Shown here in pieces: positions 59,501-64,000 of a DNA stretch of 64,000 bases (positions are counted from its first letter, which is position 1; each line of letters starts with the position of its first letter). A program made the translations under genes and the position numbers. The notes under the pieces are model-generated. The model did no database searches and had not been told where the DNA came from. It saw only the letters and a list, made by a program, of their open reading frames with translations. The stretch comes from Paracoccaceae bacterium. GTDB lineage: Bacteria > Pseudomonadota > Alphaproteobacteria > Rhodobacterales > Rhodobacteraceae. The stretch covers positions 1-64,000 of the forward strand of contig JAPOVX010000014.1 in assembly GCA_026707935.1 (NCBI GenBank), read 5' to 3'.

Positions 59501-60657
59501 TCAGATGCCGACGATCGGCTGGCATCGAGTTCATCGCGTGTCTGGTCCAGGGCCAGCTCGAGATCGGTCTCCGACTGCCGACTCTGGGCAAGTTCCTTCC
59601 TGACGGCTTCAAGCAGGGTCTCAAGCGCGGCCATCCTGCTCCGGACTTCCGTGATCTCCAGCCGTGCTTCCCTGAGTCCGGCTTCCAGGCTGGTCGCTTC
59701 AGCATGGCTCTGTTCCAGTTCGGACCGGGCCTTGGTCAGGCTCGCCTCGAGCTCGGCAACCGTATTTTTTCTACCTTCCAGTTCGTTTCGGGTAACGGAA
59801 AGCAGGGTCTCGAGTTCGGCAACGTTTTTCCTGTTACCTTCGAGTTCGCTACGCGTATCCGACAACAATGTTTCGAGTTCCGAAATCACGTTCAGGCTGG
59901 ATGCAAGTTCACTCCTCGTCTCCGAGAGATCGGACTCCAGCCCGGACACAACCTGTCGCGCCGACTCCAGTTCGGTATTCGAACCGGCAAGCAATCCGAG
60001 CGCCTCTTCCAGCGACAGTTCGTTCTCATGAACTTCGGTACGCAGTTCGGCAATGAGCGTTTCAAGCGCCTCTCGGCGCGCCGCGGCCAGGCGCGCCTCT
60101 TCAGCCTGAACGTCGATTTCCTGCCGAGCCTTTGCCAGTGCAATCTGGAAGGCTTCATTCTGCGAGATTACGGTCTGTCGCGCACTCTCGAGGACGTCCA
60201 TCTCGGCGAGCAGTTGGTTGTTGCGACCTTGCAGGCTCTTCCTTTGCGCGATCAGGGAGGCGACCTGTTCTTCAAACGATACGATGATCGTGCGCAACTC
60301 GAGCAGTTCTTCCGACTGCTCGGAGTTTGCGGCGAGGAGCGCGTCGATTTCCCTTTCCTGGGTTGCGGCCCTTGCGTTGGCCTCATCGAGCGTAGACTGG
60401 AAGAGAACGAGTTCTTCCTGCAGCCGGTTTTCGTTTCCCTGTGCGAGTCCCAGTGCCGTGGACAGTTCGTTGACCTGTCGGGACAGGCTGACGAGTTCCT
60501 CGTCCTGCCCGGAAATCGTTTCCTGCAGAACAAATTGCACGATCATGAAAATCGACAGGACGAACATCAACAACAGAAGGAGAGCCGTCATCGCGTCCAC
60601 GAAGCCGGTCCAAATGGTATTCGTCACACCGTTTCTGGATTTTCGTAACAGAGCCAA
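56515..60657 (-). CDS. Giant coiled-coil OmpA-domain protein (MotB/TolR-like stator partner), 1380 aa
   Basis: This protein has an N-terminal inner-membrane anchor (residues about 22-45, AMTALLLLLMFVLSIFMIVQ) preceded by the motif TIWTGFVDAMT. The rest is expected to lie in the periplasm. Residues about 50-1240 are predicted coiled coil without a single proline; the first Pro is at about 1294, and I see no Cys anywhere. Residues about 1248-1380 are an OmpA-like peptidoglycan-binding domain (VDGHTDKTPVRENEFFDDNW, RLAATGFGEHRP, NRRIELKF). Relatives named 'peptidoglycan-binding protein' are, from memory, about 300-700 residues. Here the rod has been enlarged by two tandem arrays, listed separately. 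It follows a MotA/TolQ-like gene by 3 nt, so the pair should form a proton-driven or force-sensing envelope complex. The function is unknown. Confidence 0.88.
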   Translation of the reverse strand: MALLRKSRNGVTNTIWTGFVDAMTALLLLLMFVLSIFMIVQFVLQETISGQDEELVSLSRQVNELSTALGLAQGNENRLQEELVLFQSTLDEANARAATQEREIDALLAANSEQSEELLELRTIIVSFEEQVASLIAQRKSLQGRNNQLLAEMDVLESARQTVISQNEAFQIALAKARQEIDVQAEEARLAAARREALETLIAELRTEVHENELSLEEALGLLAGSNTELESARQVVSGLESDLSETRSELASSLNVISELETLLSDTRSELEGNRKNVAELETLLSVTRNELEGRKNTVAELEASLTKARSELEQSHAEATSLEAGLREARLEITEVRSRMAALETLLEAVRKELAQSRQSETDLELALDQTRDELDASRSSASELGARLDATRQALSAIRADLQRIRQQLAGTRDELTAARTEATRAQTQLTAAQGELGQSRGELTETREELAQIRAQYSVSQAALEKTREELAAALAETADVQTLLAAARNALGRSRDELQKTLEELAQVRAQYSVSRADLDRAREDLAAARAETTDAETRLTAAQGELDQSQGELTESREELAQIRAQYSVSQAALEKTRVDLAAALAETADVQTLLTAARNALGRSRDELQETLEALAQIRAQYSVSLADLERTRVDLAAARAETTDAETRLTAAQGELQGSLEELAQIRARYSVSQAALEETREELEAAFKETSDAESRLAAAQGDLRLSQDELLKTLVELSQIRTRYSVSLTDLERTREDLAAARAETTDVRALLTAAQGDLGLSQDELREALKELSQIRAQYSVSQAALEKTREELEAARAESSDVETRLVAAQGDLRLSRDELLETLEELSQIRTQYSVSLADLERTREELEAARAETSNVQARLTAAQSELGQSQGEVEEALGNLATVRALYSVSQADLENTLDEIGKVREELARTLGLLADMRADLTSARDELSEARAGARSSQDHIERLLAVLSERDGELDTARSTIAARDDELAELKQRLTAFEEELVALSREVRSLKSDLSDSRTALAESREAVRAAEAERDQARQTTGLTRQELRRALEGLSEAEKARLAEAAAAEALRRRLRDSEDELTAMSLALEEERKKAEEVLAKLAAAETSAEDARSDASATRTELARLEEQFGIARDLRKEERSVSRERTRSVALLNRQILELREQLNELQGLLDAASAKDVEAQVEIASLGKDLNQALARAAAEQKKRADLEERERRRLEAEARDLRRFRSEFLAQVQDVLGEREGVRIVGDRFAFSSEILFEVGSDVLGDTGKEEIRRVAEIIKDVAGKIPPDVDWVLRVDGHTDKTPVRENEFFDDNWDLSQARALSVVRYMIDELEIPADRLAATGFGEHRPISEGDDPQSLARNRRIELKFTER
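57808..59466 (-). repeat. Tandem 168-bp (56-residue, 8-heptad) repeats, A/B alternating, about ten copies
   Basis: Units on the minus strand begin at 59466, 59298, 59130, 58962, 58794, 58647, 58479, 58311, 58143 and 57975. Each encodes 56 residues starting LAQIRAQYSVS or a close variant. The unit at 58794 is 49 residues, an exact one-heptad deletion. Odd copies continue QAALEKTR and even copies L/RADLERTR, so the true period is 112 residues (336 bp). Units 59298-59131 and 58962-58795 differ at about 12 of 168 bases by my count. The first (59466) and last (57975) units are strongly diverged. Confidence 0.92.
59380..60009 (-). repeat. Tandem 63-bp (21-residue, 3-heptad) repeats, about ten copies
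   Basis: Residues 217-426 of the coiled-coil protein fall into ten 21-residue units of the form xxLexxLxxTRxELexsrxxx. Examples are SELETLLSDTRSELEGNRKNV with the next unit AELETLLSVTRNELEGRKNTV. Starts are at residues 217, 238, 259, 280, 301, 322, 343, 364, 385 and 406. The DNA has diverged more than in the 168-bp array, so this array looks older. It runs into the first 56-residue unit. Confidence 0.85.
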
Positions 60658-60660
60658 GGC

Positions 60661-61881
60661 CTAGTCCCTGATGTTGCCCTCGACGGCTTGCCTGAGCGTC
60701 TCGATCAACACAGCAATATCGGCCCGGACGTCCGCGATAGAGTCCTGACGTCCCACGGACATGTCTTCGAGTATGCGAAGAAGATGGCTTTCAATGTTTC
60801 GAAGGCGCGAGCGGGTTTCAGCGTCGAGCGTGGTTTCTTCGGCACTGCCTCTCGTCAGGGCATCCGCGATCCTTTGCTGGCTTTGCGCAAGCGACTCGAG
60901 TATTTCGTAGTGGTTGACAGGAGATTGCTCGTCGGGTTGGCTTGCCAGTTGTTCGACAAGCTGGGCTATCCTGTCGACCTGCCGTTCAGAGGCCAGATGC
61001 CGTTCCGAAAGTTCGCTCAGCACGCCGTTCAGGGTGCCGACCAGGATTCCCCATTGCGCCTCCGTGAGTGCAGAATCCGCCACGACGGGCGACGGTATCC
61101 CCCTGCCAGTGATCGGCAATCGGCTCAGTCCCGTTTCAGGATCAGGCGCGGACACACCGATCAGCGTGATCGAGGAAATCCACTCTTCCAGTTCACGATA
61201 AAAGCGGTTCTGGCCGTGTCCGGCGAAGAGATCCAGAAGCCCGACCACAAGCGAGCCAGCAAGCCCAAGAAGGGACGATCCGAAGGCGGTTCCCATTCCG
61301 CCCAACTGTCTTTCAAGACCGGCGATCAGGTTCTCGAATACCTGAACACTGCTCTCGCCGTCTTCTGATGGCGCCAGGGTCCTGATCGTGTCGACAACCG
61401 CCGGGACGGATATCGCGAGGCCGTAAAACGTTCCAAGAAGGCCGAGAAAGATCAGCAGATTGATGATGTAACGGGTAATTTCCCGGCCTTCATCGAGTCG
61501 GGTTGCCACCGTATCCAGGATCGAACGCGCCGAAAACGTCGTCAGCGCCGTGCGGGCTCCCTCGGGCCTCAGCAGTGCCGCGAGGGGTAACAGCAACCCT
61601 GGAGGCCGCACCATTTCGTGGCCCGGCCGGTCACGGACAAATCCCTCGATCCAGTTGACCGAGGTAAACAGCGAAAACACGCGACCGAAGCAGGTCAACA
61701 GGCCAACGACGAACACCGCAACGATGACGCCGTTCAAATAAGGGGATTCCAGGAATACTTCGTCCAGGGATGGATAGATAAGGTAGACGCCGACCGCGAC
61801 CAGGCCTGTCAGTACAAGCATTGTCAAGATCTGGTTCACGGGAAGCGTGAATCGGTGGCTTTGGATTTCTTCTCCGATCAT
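60661..61881 (-). CDS. MotA/TolQ/ExbB-like proton-channel family protein
   Basis: A 406-residue inner-membrane protein. TM segments are seen at about 17-37 (ILTMLVLTGLVAVGVYLIYP), 48-70, 139-160 (IINLLIFLGLLGTFYGLAIS) and near 205-230 (GSSLLGLAGSLVVGLLDLFA). The last two carry the MotA/TolQ/ExbB channel pattern, with LGLLGTFYGLA and GGMGTAFGSSLLGLAGS. Residues about 265-406 form a helical cytoplasmic tail. It ends 3 nt before the giant OmpA-domain gene, and both are surely co-expressed. In MotAB, TolQR and ExbBD, such a pair converts proton flow into motion; whether this pair conducts protons is unknown. Homologues are annotated ExbB or 'biopolymer transporter' in alphaproteobacteria. Confidence 0.88.
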   Translation of the reverse strand: MIGEEIQSHRFTLPVNQILTMLVLTGLVAVGVYLIYPSLDEVFLESPYLNGVIVAVFVVGLLTCFGRVFSLFTSVNWIEGFVRDRPGHEMVRPPGLLLPLAALLRPEGARTALTTFSARSILDTVATRLDEGREITRYIINLLIFLGLLGTFYGLAISVPAVVDTIRTLAPSEDGESSVQVFENLIAGLERQLGGMGTAFGSSLLGLAGSLVVGLLDLFAGHGQNRFYRELEEWISSITLIGVSAPDPETGLSRLPITGRGIPSPVVADSALTEAQWGILVGTLNGVLSELSERHLASERQVDRIAQLVEQLASQPDEQSPVNHYEILESLAQSQQRIADALTRGSAEETTLDAETRSRLRNIESHLLRILEDMSVGRQDSIADVRADIAVLIETLRQAVEGNIRD

Positions 61882-62198
61882 TCCGAAGATCGTCCTATGT
61901 TGCCCGCAAGAAGGCGATTATGTCACGGCGGATACATTGACAAGTCGGCGCACGGTTTCGACCGGCACCGCGGTTCCCGCTGGTTGTTGCCTCGAGGTCG
62001 TCACCTGTCCTGCCGGACCTTTGGGCAATGGCAAGCACGCGCAGTGCCAGACCGACCGTGCCGACTTCGAATTGTATCAAACGGGCTGCATTCACGGAGT
62101 TAACGTATTCCGGGCAATTCCGGTCATCAAATGTGGTCATCACGGCCCTGCGAGGCGGACAATCCAGGGCATGGAGTTACCTGTTCTTCCCGATCCTG
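61882..62198. other. Intergenic region upstream of the stator-like operon, no gene seen
   Basis: About 317 bp between the ChaC gene stop and the MotA/TolQ-like start, both on the minus strand. Apart from the promoter candidate at 61917-61943, I see nothing recognisable. Confidence 0.45.
61917..61943 (-). promoter_or_regulatory. Possible promoter of the MotA/TolQ-like operon
   Basis: On the minus strand TTGTCA (61943-61938) is followed by CATAAT (61922-61917) with a 15-bp spacer, about 35 bp before the start codon. Both hexamers are good but the spacer is short, so this is only a candidate. Confidence 0.35.
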
Positions 62199-62750
62199 TC
62201 AGCGATCCGGTCGGGCGACCGCGCCGGCGAGTTCGACAAGGTCCGAATCAACGATTCCGAGCGACTCCAGGCGTTCACAGGTGCGGAACAGGTATTCGCG
62301 ATTGTGGCCCCGTTCCCCGAATGACCGTCCGATTATGTCCGCCTGCTCCTCTATGGACAGTTCGCCACTGTAAAGCTCGTGACCGGTGTCGACAACATAA
62401 CAGACAGCTGACACGCGTCGTTCGTCTTCGAGTTCGACGGTTTGCCATTCCTCGCGATACGCGGACGCCATGAGTTCGCGGTCCCGAAGAACTTCCAGGA
62501 CAGCGTCACCGTGACTGGCCTCCACGCGGAAAGCCAGTCCCCTGCAGAACGATCCGGGCTGCGGCTTCAGGGCCAGAACCAGACCCGGTGACCGCCTGGA
62601 ACCACGATAGTGCACGGACCACATGCAAAAGCTGCGGGCGAAGCCATGAAGAGTTCCAGGAACCGATTCGACGAATTCGAAACCGGGCTGCCAAATCAGT
62701 GACCCGTATCCGAATACCCACAGGTCTTCGTCTTGCTCATCCGGACGCAT
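62199..62750 (-). CDS. Gamma-glutamylcyclotransferase, ChaC family
   Basis: A 183-residue ChaC-like enzyme that cleaves gamma-glutamyl groups, in particular glutathione, to 5-oxoproline. The substrate-binding motif is VFGYGSLIWQPGFEF; GFARSFCMWSVHYRGSRRSP, GLVLALKPQPGSFCRGLAFR and the REYL region (GERGHNREYLFRTCERLESL) are typical. An AAAAAGGA ribosome-binding site precedes the ATG. It lies upstream of the stator-like pair on the same strand. I believe the neighbourhood recurs in Rhodobacterales, but a functional link is unknown. Confidence 0.92.
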   Translation of the reverse strand: MRPDEQDEDLWVFGYGSLIWQPGFEFVESVPGTLHGFARSFCMWSVHYRGSRRSPGLVLALKPQPGSFCRGLAFRVEASHGDAVLEVLRDRELMASAYREEWQTVELEDERRVSAVCYVVDTGHELYSGELSIEEQADIIGRSFGERGHNREYLFRTCERLESLGIVDSDLVELAGAVARPDR

Positions 62751-62828
62751 ATGTGATCCTTTTTCCTTGACAGCCCGCGCCGTTCACGGACTAACGAAAG
62801 TCGGGCAAACGAAACAATGCGAGGTACG

Positions 62829-63842
62829 ATGGAAAGACTGGCGCTGTTTCGGGCTGGCACCCTGGCCATGGTCATGAATCTTACGGCGGCGGGTTGGTCA
62901 ACCCCAGTCTTCGCCGACACCTCCGGAATTGCTTCATCTTCGACAAAGTCTGGCGTCACGGCTTCGAGCCAGGTGGATTCGTTCGTGCTCCACGACGAAT
63001 TGTACCAGTTGGAGTGGGACCTGGATTCGATCAGGATTTCGACAACAGGCGATTTCCAGGATTGGAGCCAAGGAGTCGCGGCCGCGCTCTTTGCTTGCCG
63101 CTGGTTTGCGCGTTCCGCCATTGCCTCTCCACGATCGGAAAACGAGCCTGGAGAAGTTGCGAAACACACCGTGATTCTGGACGACCTCCTGGGCGAATTC
63201 GACTTCCAACTGGACAACAACGGCGGCCGCTGGTTTTCGCTATTCAGTGCTGGTGCCAGGCTAATCGGCTTGGGCGACGGGATCGGAACTCCCTGTCATC
63301 TCGTCAATCCGCATGCCGATGTCCGGAGGTCCGGGACGGGGCCGTACGATTACACGGCCGAAATCGCGACCGAATTCAGTAGCAGTGACACTGTTGATCG
63401 CGAACGACCCGGAGGTGCAGACGAGAACTCTCGCGTCAGTGAATCCGGTGCCGTGAACGGGATCAATGTCAGGACCGATGCCAAATTCGGCATTCAAGAG
63501 CCCGGCTGCAGACCGTGGGTGACTCAAGTCATCCTTCACGACGTTTCTTTCTGGAGTGGCGCCACCCATATCAGGATAGACGGGGCCGTTGACCTCGACG
63601 CCTCGGGGATCCTGTCCGGATCGATCAACGTCAGCCTGAATGTCGAACGGTCCTTCGTTGAATTCGTCGAAAACAGCGGAATATTTGACGACCCGGTGAC
63701 CGCAAGGGTTGTCGGGGCTGTTCTTGAGAGCGGAAGCGGAGACTACGAACTCAGGTGTGAGGATGGCAGATGCCGCGTATACGGGATCGTCGCACCTTTC
63801 TTTCCCATCGGAGATGCACCGCAGTTGCAAAGGACGTGTTGA
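62829..63842 (+). CDS. Secreted/periplasmic protein, DUF2125-like
   Basis: A 337-residue protein. ATG 62829 is preferred because GAGG lies 5 nt upstream and it gives a signal peptide (FRAGTLAMVMNLTAAGWSTP, cleavage near VFA-DT). The C-terminal third reads HIRIDGAVDLDASGILSGSI, NVSLNVERSFVEFVE and ends CRVYGIVAPFFPIGDAPQLQ. This resembles the end of DUF2125 proteins, a family of periplasmic alphaproteobacterial proteins of unknown role that often finish in a similar G-P-I-P-x-G-x-A-P pattern. Four Cys in the mature part may form disulfides. The N-terminal half is poorly conserved, so the family call is moderate. Confidence 0.6.
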   Translation: MERLALFRAGTLAMVMNLTAAGWSTPVFADTSGIASSSTKSGVTASSQVDSFVLHDELYQLEWDLDSIRISTTGDFQDWSQGVAAALFACRWFARSAIASPRSENEPGEVAKHTVILDDLLGEFDFQLDNNGGRWFSLFSAGARLIGLGDGIGTPCHLVNPHADVRRSGTGPYDYTAEIATEFSSSDTVDRERPGGADENSRVSESGAVNGINVRTDAKFGIQEPGCRPWVTQVILHDVSFWSGATHIRIDGAVDLDASGILSGSINVSLNVERSFVEFVENSGIFDDPVTARVVGAVLESGSGDYELRCEDGRCRVYGIVAPFFPIGDAPQLQRTC

Positions 63843-64000
63843 CGACCGGCGTGCGCAACAATGTCGTGGATCGTGCGCGTCTCGTAACACTTGATGACCA
63901 CCCCGACCGGGGCATCCTTGAGTTGGACGTCCCGCCGCAGGGCCTTCGGATGGCGGCGTCTCGGCCCGCGGGGTCTCTTCCCTTTGCGGCCCACCTGCCC
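63843..64000. other. Right edge of window, no gene assigned
   Basis: 158 bp after the DUF2125-like gene. A minus-strand frame enters from the right and ends at 63743, overlapping the preceding gene. Its visible part is basic and shows no motif I can name. It may be the end of a neighbouring gene or of an IS, but I cannot decide. Confidence 0.3.

Noticed and set aside
57236..60648. Long plus-strand open frames opposite the coiled-coil gene (for example 59110-60648)
   Set aside because: These are antisense shadows of the repetitive minus-strand gene, rich in Ser/Arg/Pro and without ribosome-binding sites or motifs.
56515..61881. Zorya antiphage system (ZorAB)
   Set aside because: The MotA-like plus OmpA-domain pair is reminiscent of ZorAB, but the long rod is in the OmpA partner and not in the channel protein. 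No zorC, zorD or zorE gene is nearby, only clpA and chaC.
63743..64000. Minus-strand frame at the right edge as a new gene
   Set aside because: It overlaps the end of the signal-peptide-bearing plus-strand gene, has no motif that I recognise and is cut by the window edge.

Overview
The window is GC-rich, densely packed bacterial chromosome. It most likely comes from an alphaproteobacterium, probably related to the Rhodobacterales. Supporting features are an F1-ATPase operon in the order atpHAGDC without F0 genes, groESL behind a CIRCE operator, an lgt / MidA-type methyltransferase / pgeF cluster, a DUF465-purE-purK cluster, an OmpA-domain protein paired with a MotA/TolQ-type protein, and a TIGR01459-type HAD gene close to ribF. 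The taxonomic call is inference from gene content; there is no rRNA in the window.

Positions 1-7603 (minus strand) hold a six-gene operon: CocE/NonD-type hydrolase, fused two-domain ABC ATPase, peptide-type solute-binding protein, two permeases and a polysaccharide-deacetylase-like protein cut by the left edge. Positions 7908-10658 carry lgt, a MidA-type methyltransferase and pgeF, followed by an MFS transporter on the other strand. Positions 12744-21196 form a second uptake island. It contains a peptide-type ABC transporter with a permease-ATPase fusion, a divergent DUF1028 gene, a GntR regulator and a creatinase/ectoine-hydrolase-like M24 protein. Copies of one palindromic operator (core TTATCATGATAA) lie in both divergent intergenic regions, so the island looks like one regulon. 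trxB follows, then an Fe3+/sugar-phosphate-type ABC transporter (22625-26945), a haloacid-dehalogenase-like HAD and the DUF465-purE-purK unit, which ends in a strong potential RNA stem.

Positions 29.8-31.6 kb are gene-poor and hold a vapB-like antitoxin with a frameshifted vapC remnant. Housekeeping genes follow: groESL, a divergent SHMT paralogue, a HAD gene, a MaoC hydratase, ribF, a YcgN-type Fe-S/cysteine-cluster protein, a threonine aldolase, a methyltransferase, an HCCA isomerase, an Ldh-family dehydrogenase, prs and the F1 operon. Positions 49.9-54.1 kb contain a methyltransferase, gloB, plsC and decayed insertion sequences (an ISKra4-type remnant and a frameshifted, truncated IS4-type transposase). 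clpA comes next.

The most unusual locus is 56515-61881. A MotA/TolQ/ExbB-like channel protein is followed 3 nt later by a 1380-residue, single-TM, OmpA-domain protein. About 1190 residues of it are proline-free coiled coil, built from a 21-residue tandem array and a 56-residue tandem array with an alternating A/B pattern. It looks like an envelope stator with an extraordinarily long periplasmic rod. A ChaC-type gamma-glutamylcyclotransferase and a secreted DUF2125-like protein close the window.
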